Below, in pieces: positions 8,937 through 16,374 of a stretch of 64,000 bases of DNA; position 1 is the stretch's first letter; every line of letters begins with the position of its first letter. The notes below the pieces were generated by a model. The model worked only from the letters and a program-made list of their open reading frames with translations, was not told the DNA's origin and did no database searches. Origin of the DNA: Syntrophobacterales bacterium (lineage in GTDB: Bacteria > Desulfobacterota > Desulfobaccia > Desulfobaccales > 0-14-0-80-60-11); the NCBI GenBank assembly GCA_023229795.1, contig JALNYP010000006.1:1-64000 (forward strand), in the 5' to 3' direction. The position numbers and the translations under genes were made by a program.

Positions 8937-9476
8937 TTGAACGAAAGAATTTCAATAGATTCAAATAGTCTAACATATTTGATCGAAGCGGTTTCTCCTG
9001 GTTATCAACCAGAGAACGATACGAGTAGACTATTTGAAGAACGCAGGGCAATACTTCGTATTTTATTATATATTAGATATCCTTGTTACGTTCTACCAAC
9101 TGTGCAAAAAGAATATAAGCGAATTAAAAGAACGAATTGGAGGAATGAACATGAGGAATTTACTCAAATGCTCCTAAGAGATTATTTAGGGGAATTTGAT
9201 AATAGTGAATTAATTAATAGACAGAAAATATTGTGTTCCTATCATGATAAGAAATTAGATTGTCAGATCTTAGCAGAAGCAGAAGCTGCACATATGGATA
9301 TCCTTCTTACCTGTGATAAAAAATTTATAAAGAGACTTGGTTCCCGAACAATGGGGGTCAGAATGATGAAACCAACAGAATATTTACAGGGATTAAATAT
9401 TCTGCCAGGCAGTAAACCTGTTTGGCGTCCGAGCCCATCAAATCCATTATCTAAGAAAACGTGGTGGGAAATTTAA
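8937..9476 (+). CDS. Solitary PIN-domain protein, AT-rich
   Basis: A 179-residue protein with the acidic residues expected of a PIN nuclease: D8 in ISIDSNSLTYL, E59, D108 in KLDCQILAEAE and D127 in LLTCDKKF. PIN proteins are usually Mg-dependent RNases and often VapC-type toxins, but no small antitoxin gene adjoins it. Its AT-rich codons (ata, tta, aga) contrast sharply with the GC-rich Hdr genes on both sides, which suggests recent transfer. The only in-frame start is TTG 8937; the nearby ATG at 8920 runs into a stop. The toxin role is inference. Confidence 0.7.
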   Translation: MNERISIDSNSLTYLIEAVSPGYQPENDTSRLFEERRAILRILLYIRYPCYVLPTVQKEYKRIKRTNWRNEHEEFTQMLLRDYLGEFDNSELINRQKILCSYHDKKLDCQILAEAEAAHMDILLTCDKKFIKRLGSRTMGVRMMKPTEYLQGLNILPGSKPVWRPSPSNPLSKKTWWEI

Positions 9477-9540
9477 ATCTTCGCCACTTGAGAATTAATA
9501 AATGGCTTTCGACAGTATTAATGGACTTTACAATTTTTAA

Positions 9541-10383
9541 ATGAATCCCCGGGTCATTAAACGCGAAACCGACGCTTTGCTGGAATTGACGCTCACCATG
9601 TTCGTCGATACGGTGGAGCTGCGGCTGGACAAGGGCGTCTGTATCAAGTGCGACGTCTGCGCCCAGGTCTGCCCCCGGGAGGCGGTGCGGATCATCCCCG
9701 GAGACGGCGGCCTCGACATCACTATCGATCCCCGGCTGTGTCTGATGTGCGAAATCTGCGCCCATTTCTGCCCGGTGGGCGCGGTGACCCTGAGCTACAA
9801 CGGCCTCGCCAAGACCATTATGGCGGATCACCGGGGGCTGGCGCCGTTTTTGCCCAAGATCGCCATGGACAAGGGCCGCTGTCCCCTGCCCTGTCCGACC
9901 CAGCCCGACGGGGAGGAGCACTGGTGCCGCCAGCAACTCAAGCTGGTCCCCAACGAACTGACGGAGTGCCCCAAGCAGTGCCACAAGTGCCTGACGGCCT
10001 GCGCCCGGGAGGCCATCGGCTTGGATGAAACCGAGGGCCAGACCCGGCCCGAGCCGGACCGCTGCCTCAGGTGCACCCACTGCCTGACGGTGTGCGAGTA
10101 CGAGGCGATTACCGTCAATCCCCAATTTCGGGGCAGCCTGGTTCTCGACGACCGCAAGTGCCCGCCGGACTGCGTCAAATGTATCGAATGGTGCCCGGTA
10201 AAGGCCATCGAAAGGGAGGGCGACCGGGTCTTTTTCCGCCTGGAGACCTGCGCCTATTGCGGCGTCTGCGTCAACATCTGCGATGAGGAGGCCATCAGGC
10301 TTATCCGGGAAGAGGTGGTGGCCGAGGCGGGGGAGTTTTCCCAGGCCTGGGCCACGGCGGTCAATAAGCTGGTGAATAGATGA
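9541..10383 (+). CDS. Polyferredoxin with about six [4Fe-4S] motifs
   Basis: A 280-residue protein made of repeated ferredoxin motifs. Cys groups lie at 34-44, 67-77, 143-154, 175-185, 207-218 and 237-247, with extra Cys at 114, 118 and 129. This resembles FwdF/MvhB-type polyferredoxins, which act as electron wires in Fwd and hydrogenase-Hdr complexes. Its stop overlaps the start of the next gene (ATGA at 10380), so it is translationally coupled to the HdrA-MvhD fusion. It probably links the Hdr flavoproteins with the Fwd-like module. The exact cluster number would need biochemistry. Confidence 0.82.
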   Translation: MNPRVIKRETDALLELTLTMFVDTVELRLDKGVCIKCDVCAQVCPREAVRIIPGDGGLDITIDPRLCLMCEICAHFCPVGAVTLSYNGLAKTIMADHRGLAPFLPKIAMDKGRCPLPCPTQPDGEEHWCRQQLKLVPNELTECPKQCHKCLTACAREAIGLDETEGQTRPEPDRCLRCTHCLTVCEYEAITVNPQFRGSLVLDDRKCPPDCVKCIEWCPVKAIEREGDRVFFRLETCAYCGVCVNICDEEAIRLIREEVVAEAGEFSQAWATAVNKLVNR

Positions 10384-12749
10384 CTGAAGAACTGCGCATC
10401 GGCCTCTACATCTGCCACTGCGGGCACAACATCGCCGGGGTTATCGACCCTGCGGCCCTGGCGGAGCGCGCCCGGGACCTGCCGGACGTGGCGGTCTGCC
10501 GGGACCATCTCTATTCCTGCTCCGAGGCGGGGCAGAAAGATATCGCCAAGGATATCCAGCAATTCAGTCTAAATCGCCTGGTGGTGGCGGCCTGCTCGCC
10601 CAAGCTCCACGAGCCCACTTTTCGGCATCTGCTGGCGGAGGCCGGCGTCAACCCGTACCTGTTGGAAATCGTCAATATCCGGGAACACTGCTCCTGGGTG
10701 CATGCTGGAGAGCCGGAGGCCGCGTTCGTCAAGGCCCTGGAGCTCATTCGCATGGGGCTGGCCAAGGTGCGGGATGCGGTGCCCCTGGCCGAGCGCCAGG
10801 TGCCCGTGACCCGGGCGGCGCTGGTGATCGGCGGCGGCCCCGCGGGCCTGCGGGCCGCCCTGGATATCGCGCACTCCGGCATTCCCGTGACTTTGGTGGA
10901 GCGCGCCCCGGTGTTGGGCGGCATGGCCAACCGGCTGCACCACACCTTTCCCCGCGGGGAAAGCAGTCTCAGTCTGATCAACCCCATGATGGCCGCGGTG
11001 ATGCAGCACCCCGGCATCACGGTGCTGACCGAAAGCGGCGTTACCGGGATCAGCGGCCATCTGGGCAGCTACCGGGTGACGGTGCGCCAGGCCCGGCCGC
11101 GGGTCAACGAGGCCTGCGACCGCTGCGGCCGCTGCGCCGCGGCTTGCCCGGTGCAGGTCCCGGATACCCGGCAGGCGGGGTTGAGTTTAAGGTCCGCCAT
11201 TTACCTGCCGTCACCCACCGCTTTCCCGGGCCGGTACGTGGTGGATGCGGCAAATTGCGACGGCTGCGGCTTCTGCGTCCCGGCCTGTCCCCGGGGGGCC
11301 ATAGATCTGACGCCCGGGGAGGATGTCGAGCATACCCTGGAAGTGGGCAGCCTGGTGGTGGCCACGGGCTTTGAGCCGTTTACGCCCGCAGGCAGCCGCT
11401 ACGCGGCCTGGGCGTCCCTGCCCGGGGTGGTGACCACCGTGGCCCTGGAGCGGCTGCTGGACCCCATGGGACCCAGCCGCGGCCGGGTGCAGGTGAATGA
11501 AGCGGCCGCGGAGCCCACGGACATCGCCTTTATCATGTGCGTGGGTTCCCGGGAAGAGGAAGGCAACCGCGCCTGCTCCCGGGTCTGCTGCCCCACGGCC
11601 TTGCGGCAGGCTTTGGAGTTGAAGGCGCGCCTGCCCCAGGCCCGCATCCGCATCTATTACCGGGATATCCGTACCGTCAAGAAGGAGTGGGAGGAGCTGT
11701 ACACCCGGGCCCGAGAGGCGGGCATCCTGTTTTTGCGGGGCCGGGTCAGGGACCTGCGGGCCGCAGCTAATGGCAAGGTGAGGATCGAGGCGGACCTGGA
11801 CCTCGGACAGGCGCGCAGCGCCGACCGGGTGGACCTGGCAGTGCTGGCGGTGGGCATGATGCCGGGAGACCATAACGGGCTCAAAGAGGTGCTGAAACTG
11901 CCGGTGGGGCCGGACGGCTTTTTCCTCGAAGCCCACATCAAGCTCAAACCCCTGGAAACGGTGCTGGACGGCATCTTCCTGGCCGGGGCCTGCCAGGGAC
12001 CCAAGGACCTGGCGGAGTCCATCACCCAGGGCTCCGGCGCCGCGGCCAAGGTCCTGGGCCTCCTGACCCACGACACCCTCACCCTGGACGGGCTGATCGC
12101 CGCGGTGGACCCGGAGACCTGCATCGGCTGCGAGAGCTGTTTTCAGGAATGCCCCTTCCAGGCAGTGGAAATGATCGGGGAAGGCAAACACCGCAAGGCC
12201 CGGATCATCGAGGCGGCCTGCAAGGGCTGCGGGGTGTGCGCCGGGGCCTGCCCGAGCGGCGCGGTGGTCGCCCGGGGCTTCACCGACGACATGATTCTGG
12301 CCCAGATCGACGCGGCCCTGGCGATGGACCCGGAAGAGAAAATCCTGGCCTTCTGCTGCAACTGGTGCTCCTATGCCGGGGCGGATTTCGCCGGAGTCTC
12401 CCGGCTGCAGTACCCGCCGGCGGTGCGGATCATCCGCACCATGTGCGCCGGGCGCATCCACCCCAAATTCATCCTGCACGCCTTTAAACAGGGGGCCGGG
12501 CAGGTGCTGGTGTCGGGCTGCCACCCGCCGGGCGACTGCCATTACGTGTCCGGGAACCTCAGGGCCCAGGCCCGGGTGGAGAAACTCCGGCCCAAGCTGG
12601 CCAAGCGGGGCATCGACCCGGCGCGGCTGCGCCTGGAATGGATTTCGGCCACGGAAGGCAAGAGCTTTCAGCAGATAATCCGCGCAATGAGTGAACAGTT
12701 AGGGAAAAAAGGCGAACAGGCCAGGCCAGATTCGCAAGACGATCTTTGA
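10380..12749 (+). CDS. hdrA: HdrA-MvhD fusion flavoprotein
   Basis: A 789-residue HdrA with an N-terminal Fe-S domain (YICHCGHNIAG near 10), a Rossmann FAD motif (VIGGGPAGL near 149), ferredoxin motifs near 246 and 294, and two C-terminal [4Fe-4S] motifs near 581 and 617. From about residue 655 it continues into an MvhD/FrhD-type domain (FCCNWCSYAGAD, then TMCAGRIHP and SGCHPPGDCHY), which binds a [2Fe-2S] cluster and receives electrons from a hydrogenase, formate dehydrogenase or other donor. No MvhA/MvhG hydrogenase or FdhAB pair is in the window, so the donor is unknown. It overlaps the polyferredoxin gene by 4 nt. Confidence 0.92.
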   Translation: MTEELRIGLYICHCGHNIAGVIDPAALAERARDLPDVAVCRDHLYSCSEAGQKDIAKDIQQFSLNRLVVAACSPKLHEPTFRHLLAEAGVNPYLLEIVNIREHCSWVHAGEPEAAFVKALELIRMGLAKVRDAVPLAERQVPVTRAALVIGGGPAGLRAALDIAHSGIPVTLVERAPVLGGMANRLHHTFPRGESSLSLINPMMAAVMQHPGITVLTESGVTGISGHLGSYRVTVRQARPRVNEACDRCGRCAAACPVQVPDTRQAGLSLRSAIYLPSPTAFPGRYVVDAANCDGCGFCVPACPRGAIDLTPGEDVEHTLEVGSLVVATGFEPFTPAGSRYAAWASLPGVVTTVALERLLDPMGPSRGRVQVNEAAAEPTDIAFIMCVGSREEEGNRACSRVCCPTALRQALELKARLPQARIRIYYRDIRTVKKEWEELYTRAREAGILFLRGRVRDLRAAANGKVRIEADLDLGQARSADRVDLAVLAVGMMPGDHNGLKEVLKLPVGPDGFFLEAHIKLKPLETVLDGIFLAGACQGPKDLAESITQGSGAAAKVLGLLTHDTLTLDGLIAAVDPETCIGCESCFQECPFQAVEMIGEGKHRKARIIEAACKGCGVCAGACPSGAVVARGFTDDMILAQIDAALAMDPEEKILAFCCNWCSYAGADFAGVSRLQYPPAVRIIRTMCAGRIHPKFILHAFKQGAGQVLVSGCHPPGDCHYVSGNLRAQARVEKLRPKLAKRGIDPARLRLEWISATEGKSFQQIIRAMSEQLGKKGEQARPDSQDDL

Positions 12750-12764
12750 ACGTAGGAGGATGTT

Positions 12765-12968
12765 ATGCCGTTCGTGAATATCAAGATTACCAAAGATGGC
12801 GTCACCGCTGAGCAAAAAGCCGAAGTTATCAAGGGAGTTACCGATCTGCTGGTGAAGGTTCTGCACAAAAATCCCCAGACCACCATGGTGTTGATTGAAG
12901 AGGTGGAAACGGATAATTGGGGGATCGGCGGGGAATCGGTGACCGCGCGAAGGCGCGGGGGTAAGTAG
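12765..12968 (+). CDS. 4-oxalocrotonate tautomerase family protein
   Basis: A 67-residue protein starting Met-Pro, which after Met removal leaves the N-terminal Pro that is the general base of the tautomerase superfamily. The body (TAEQKAEVIKGVTDLL, then KNPQTTMVLIEEV and NWGIGGES) matches the usual 60-70-residue 4-OT chain. AGGAGG at 12753 gives a strong ribosome site. It lies between two hdrA genes; its substrate and any role in the redox complex are unknown. The C-terminus is short and basic (RRRGGK). Confidence 0.88.
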   Translation: MPFVNIKITKDGVTAEQKAEVIKGVTDLLVKVLHKNPQTTMVLIEEVETDNWGIGGESVTARRRGGK

Positions 12969-13000
12969 CGGGGGATCGCCCTTGGCGGCGCCTGGAAAGC

Positions 13001-13021
13001 GGTGGGCCGTGCCCACCCTAC
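13001..13021 (-). repeat. 21-bp inverted repeat, right copy
   Basis: Exact reverse complement of 8298-8318 (21 of 21 bases). It lies in the gap between the tautomerase gene and the third hdrA. Confidence 0.85.
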
Positions 13022-13060
13022 TTCAATTGGCTGAGAGCTCAACATGCCTGCGGTGACGGA

Positions 13061-14713
13061 TTGACCAAGATCATGACCCGACCTCAAGTCCTCATCTGCA
13101 ACTGCCCGGACCTGGCGTTTGACGCCGGGGAACTGGCCGCGCGGTTAAGCCGGGCGGGGGTTAAGGCGGAGTTGGCGCCGCCCTTGTGCACCCCCGACGG
13201 CCTGGCGCGGCTGGGTGCCCTGGCCTCGTCAAAGCGGAGCTGGCAGGTGGCCGCGTGCGGCCCGGCGATCCATGCCGGCTTCTTGGCGAGGGTCGGCGGG
13301 CTGCCGGTGGTGGACGTGCGCGCCTGCCCTGATCTTTCGGCTGCGCTGGGGGTCTTGACCCTGGGCGGTGAGGCGCCGGCGTCGCCTGCGGCCCCGGCCG
13401 GGCCGGTGTGCCGGGAAGTGCTGGTGGTGGGCGGGGGCATGGGGGGCTGCCAGGCGGCCCTGGACCTGGCCAACGCCGGTTTCAAGGTCTATCTGGCCGA
13501 ATCTTCTCTGTCCATCGGCGGCACCATGGCCCAACTGGACAAGACCTTTCCCACCCTGGACTGCTCCATCTGCATCCTGGGGCCGAAACTGGTGGAAGTG
13601 GCGGCCCATCCCCTTATCGAGCTCCTCACCTATGCCGGTCTCGACCGGATTTCCGGCCGGGCCGGAGATTTCGAGGTCGAGCTGACCATTCAGCCCCGCT
13701 ACGTAAATATGAGCAAGTGCGTAGGCTGCGGCACCTGCACCACGGTCTGTCCGGTGATCGTGCCCAGCCGCTGGAACCTGGGGCTCAAGCCCCGGAAGTG
13801 CATCCGCATCATCTTCGCCCAGTCGGTGCCGCTCAAGGCCACCATTGAAAAGGACTACTGCATCGACTGCCAGATGTGCGTGGCGGCCTGCGAGCACCAG
13901 GCCATCAACCTGCTGTACCGGGCCAGCACCCGGCGCCTGCGGGTGGGCGCGGTGGTCCTGGCCACCGGGGCCCGGCCCTTTGACCCGTCCATCAAGAGCG
14001 AATACGGCTACGGGCGCCTGCCCGGGGTGGTGACCAATCTGGAGTTCGAGCGGATCGTCTGCGCCACCGGGCCTACCCAGGGGAGCCTGGTCACGCCCGC
14101 GGGCCGGCCGGTCAAGCGGGTGGCCTTCATCCAGTGCGTGGGTTCCCGGGACCGCCGGTTTTTGCCGTATTGCTCGGGCTATTGCTGCACCGCGTCCATC
14201 AAGGAGGCCATGCTGGTCCTGGAACATGAGCCGACGGCCGAAGTTACCATTTTCTATAATGACATCCGCACCTCCGGCAAGGGCTTCGAAGAGCTGTACC
14301 TGAGGGCCCGGGCCGCGGGGGTGCGCTTCCTCAAGGGACTGCCGGGCCGCATCGAGGGGGCCGCGGACGGGAGCCCTATCATCTGCTTTGAGGACCAGGA
14401 GCGAGGCGTCCGGTCGCAGGTGGCCGTGGACCTGGCGGTGCTGGCCGTGGGGCTGGAGGCCCCGCCGGCCGCCCTGCCATTTGCGGACCAGACCCCGGCC
14501 CGAGACCGGCTGGGGTTTTACCAGGAGCGCCACCCCATCCTGCACCCCCTGGAATCGACCGTGCCCGGGGTTTTTCTGGCCGGGACCTGCCAGGGACCCC
14601 GGGATATCTCGGAGACCGTCTGCCAGGGGAGCGGGGCGGCGGCCCGGGTTATGCGCCTGCTGAGGATCGAAGGCGAAAAGGGGAAAAGGCGAAAAGGCGA
14701 AGAGGGAACTTAG
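13061..14713 (+). CDS. hdrA: Third HdrA-like flavoprotein
   Basis: A 550-residue protein with a reduced N-terminal domain (LICNCPD, keeping few of the usual Fe-S Cys). It has a Rossmann FAD motif (VVGGGMGGC near 121), the HdrA signature LDCSICILGPKL (Cys near 168-171) and two ferredoxin motifs near 221 and 267. It lacks the C-terminal ferredoxin pair seen in the other two HdrA proteins. The start is either TTG 13061 or ATG 13073; neither has a convincing ribosome site. The last dozen residues (EGEKGKRRKGEEG) come from a GGCGAAAAGG-type simple repeat, so the native C-terminus may have been extended. Confidence 0.88.
   Translation: MTKIMTRPQVLICNCPDLAFDAGELAARLSRAGVKAELAPPLCTPDGLARLGALASSKRSWQVAACGPAIHAGFLARVGGLPVVDVRACPDLSAALGVLTLGGEAPASPAAPAGPVCREVLVVGGGMGGCQAALDLANAGFKVYLAESSLSIGGTMAQLDKTFPTLDCSICILGPKLVEVAAHPLIELLTYAGLDRISGRAGDFEVELTIQPRYVNMSKCVGCGTCTTVCPVIVPSRWNLGLKPRKCIRIIFAQSVPLKATIEKDYCIDCQMCVAACEHQAINLLYRASTRRLRVGAVVLATGARPFDPSIKSEYGYGRLPGVVTNLEFERIVCATGPTQGSLVTPAGRPVKRVAFIQCVGSRDRRFLPYCSGYCCTASIKEAMLVLEHEPTAEVTIFYNDIRTSGKGFEELYLRARAAGVRFLKGLPGRIEGAADGSPIICFEDQERGVRSQVAVDLAVLAVGLEAPPAALPFADQTPARDRLGFYQERHPILHPLESTVPGVFLAGTCQGPRDISETVCQGSGAAARVMRLLRIEGEKGKRRKGEEGT
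14670..14706 (+). repeat. GGCGAAAAGG-type simple repeat in the 3' end of hdrA
   Basis: Near-tandem repeats of GGCGAAAAGG/GGGGAAAAGG encode the lysine/glycine-rich tail of the third HdrA. Confidence 0.6.
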
Positions 14714-14796
14714 GCGGATTCTATCTCAGAGATGGAGTAAAGGATGCTGATAGCCATTTGTTTCATCCAAGGGTTTAACGCCCAGGAGGGCCGGAC

Positions 14797-15093
14797 ATGT
14801 TTTTTTCACCCGAAATAAAGGAGCAGATGCAGCGCAACATCCTGTCCCGGTTGAAGAAAATCGAGGGGCAGATCCGGGGTTTGCAGGGCATGGTGGGTGG
14901 TGACCGGAATTGCGACGATATTCTGACCCAGGTGCGGGCGGCCCAATCTGCCCTGAAATCGGTCAGCCGGCTGGTTTTGAAGAGCTATCTGCTGAAGTGT
15001 TACAGCGAAATCGGGGAAAAGCCCAGCCCCGAGGAGGTCCTGGAGAAGATGGACAAGACGGTGACCATCCTCAGCAAGTTCATCGGCGGCTAA
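14797..15093 (+). CDS. CsoR/FrmR-family repressor, CstR-like
   Basis: A 98-residue all-helical DUF156 regulator. Cys39 and Cys68 are spaced exactly as the two metal-ligand Cys of CsoR, but the His four residues before the second Cys is Tyr64. Absence of that His with both Cys retained is the pattern of CstR, which senses persulfides rather than Cu(I). DNA binding would be through the basic helices (NILSRLKKIEGQIRGL). GGAGG precedes ATG 14797. It lies between the Hdr cluster and the cobalamin operon; its target could be either or itself. The sulfur-sensing role is inferred from residues only. Confidence 0.85.
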   Translation: MFFSPEIKEQMQRNILSRLKKIEGQIRGLQGMVGGDRNCDDILTQVRAAQSALKSVSRLVLKSYLLKCYSEIGEKPSPEEVLEKMDKTVTILSKFIGG

Positions 15094-15117
15094 GGGTTCT
15101 GGCCCCGCCGGCCACAG

Positions 15118-15139
15118 GGGCGCATCTGAGGATGCGCCC
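15118..15139 (+). terminator. Perfect hairpin after the CsoR-type gene
   Basis: GGGCGCATC TGAG GATGCGCCC, a 9-bp perfect stem 25 nt after the stop. No T tract follows, so it is a possible stabilising or weak termination structure. Confidence 0.45.
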
Positions 15140-15175
15140 TGAGGCGGGGCGCCGGGTGGGTTCCACCGAAGAAAG

Positions 15176-15204
15176 TTGACAGGCCGGGACGAACTTTATA
15201 TAGT
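15176..15204 (+). promoter_or_regulatory. Sigma-70 promoter of the cobalamin operon
   Basis: TTGACA (15176-15181) is separated by exactly 17 nt from TATAGT (15199-15204). Transcription should start near 15211, right at the 5' edge of the riboswitch. Confidence 0.85.
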
Positions 15205-15209
15205 CAAGC

Positions 15210-15425
15210 ATCCGGGTACCCTTCGGGGTTTAATGGGGAAGACGGCCAAGCCGTCGCGGTCCCGCCGCTGTGACCGGGGACGAACCCTGCATAAGGCCAC
15301 TGTTCCACCGAAGTGGGATGGGAAGGCGCAGGTAGTAGGCTGATCCGGGAGCCAGAAGACCTGCCCGGAGGTCCGAAGCCTGAAGCCGAGATCAAGGCCC
15401 GGACAGCAGGGTGCGCTTTGGACAA
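15210..15425 (+). ncRNA. Cobalamin (AdoCbl-type) riboswitch
   Basis: The leader shows the conserved order of the class: GGTACCCTTCGGGGTTTAAT near the 5' end, GCCGCTGTGACC, CCACTG...GGGAAGGCG, and the B12 box AGCCAGAAGACCTGCC at 15350-15365. It lies directly between a strong promoter and cbiK, with an intrinsic terminator downstream, so cobalamin binding is expected to switch the biosynthesis and uptake operon off. End positions are approximate. Confidence 0.95.
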
Positions 15426-15460
15426 GCGGCCCGCTTATTAAGGATAAAGAAGCTGGGTGC

Positions 15461-15497
15461 ATCCTTAAGTCCATAATGGACTTAAGGATTTTTTTTT
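15461..15497 (+). terminator. Riboswitch expression-platform terminator
   Basis: A perfect 13-bp stem (15461-15473 with 15477-15489) around a TAA loop is followed by a run of nine T. TTAAGGAT at 15438-15445 is complementary to the 5' arm (15461-15468), so it can form a competing antiterminator. Confidence 0.93.
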
Positions 15498-15510
15498 GCC
15501 GGAGGGAGTG

Positions 15511-16374
15511 ATGCACTGGGGAGACATGGCCCCATGGCTGTTGGTAGTGCCGTTACTGCTGGGGCTGGGGATTGGGGCTGAGGCCGCGGCCAAGAAGCCG
15601 GCCATCGTCCTCACCACGTTCGGCACCAGCACCGCGGCCTTCGACACCTATAAGCACATCGAAAACCTGGCCAAAGAGCGCTTCCCCGGCTACGAGATCC
15701 GGTGGGCCTATACCTCCGGCAAGGTGCGGCGTAAGGTCTTGCAGGAGCAGGGCAAGGACCTGCCGGACCTGCCCCAGGTCCTGAAGGATTTAAAAGCCGC
15801 GGGGTTTACCCGGGTGGCGGTGCAGAGCCTGATGGTGGTGCCCGGGGAAGAATGGGACCTCACGGTCAAGCAGAGCCGCACGGTGCCGGGGCTGCAGGTG
15901 GCGTGCGGCCAGCCCCTGCTCGCCAGTCAGACCGACCGGATTTGGGTCCTCAAGGCCCTGGCCCGGACGTTTCCCCGGGATTTGCAGCAGAATGCCGTGG
16001 TGCTGGTGGGTCACGGCAGTCCCAGCGCTCGGGGGCAGGCGGCTTTTGCAGACTGGGCGCGGCTGGTGCGCTCCCGGTATCCCGGCCAAAACGTGTTTTT
16101 CGGGGTGGTTACCGGACAACCCTCCCAGGCTGCGGTCCTGGCGGCAGTGCGGCAATCCGGGGCCACTGCGGTAACGTTCATTCCTTTTCTCCTGGTGGCC
16201 GGGGAGCACGCGGAGAAAGATATCCTGGGAGACCAGCCGGAGAGCTGGAAGTCCCAGCTTTTGCAAACCGGTAAATACCGCGTGGAGGGCGTCCGGAAAG
16301 GGCTGGGCTACCAGGACGGTGTGGTGCGCCTCTACCTGGACCACCTGGACGAGGCCTTAAAAATTCTCCAATGA
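15511..16374 (+). CDS. cbiK: Sirohydrochlorin cobaltochelatase CbiK with signal peptide
   Basis: A 287-residue class II chelatase that inserts Co(II) (or Fe(II)) into sirohydrochlorin. Residues 1-26 form a typical signal peptide (hydrophobic LLVVPLLLGLGIGA, then AAA-KK), as in the periplasmic CbiK of Desulfovibrio. The mature part has TTFGTS near 36, active-site His168 in LVGHGSP, and His233 in VAGEHAEKD. ATG 15511 follows GGAGG by 5 nt; ATG 15526 is a second possibility and still leaves a hydrophobic leader. It is the first gene after the riboswitch and overlaps the permease gene by 4 nt. No second chelatase is seen in the operon. Confidence 0.92.
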   Translation: MHWGDMAPWLLVVPLLLGLGIGAEAAAKKPAIVLTTFGTSTAAFDTYKHIENLAKERFPGYEIRWAYTSGKVRRKVLQEQGKDLPDLPQVLKDLKAAGFTRVAVQSLMVVPGEEWDLTVKQSRTVPGLQVACGQPLLASQTDRIWVLKALARTFPRDLQQNAVVLVGHGSPSARGQAAFADWARLVRSRYPGQNVFFGVVTGQPSQAAVLAAVRQSGATAVTFIPFLLVAGEHAEKDILGDQPESWKSQLLQTGKYRVEGVRKGLGYQDGVVRLYLDHLDEALKILQ

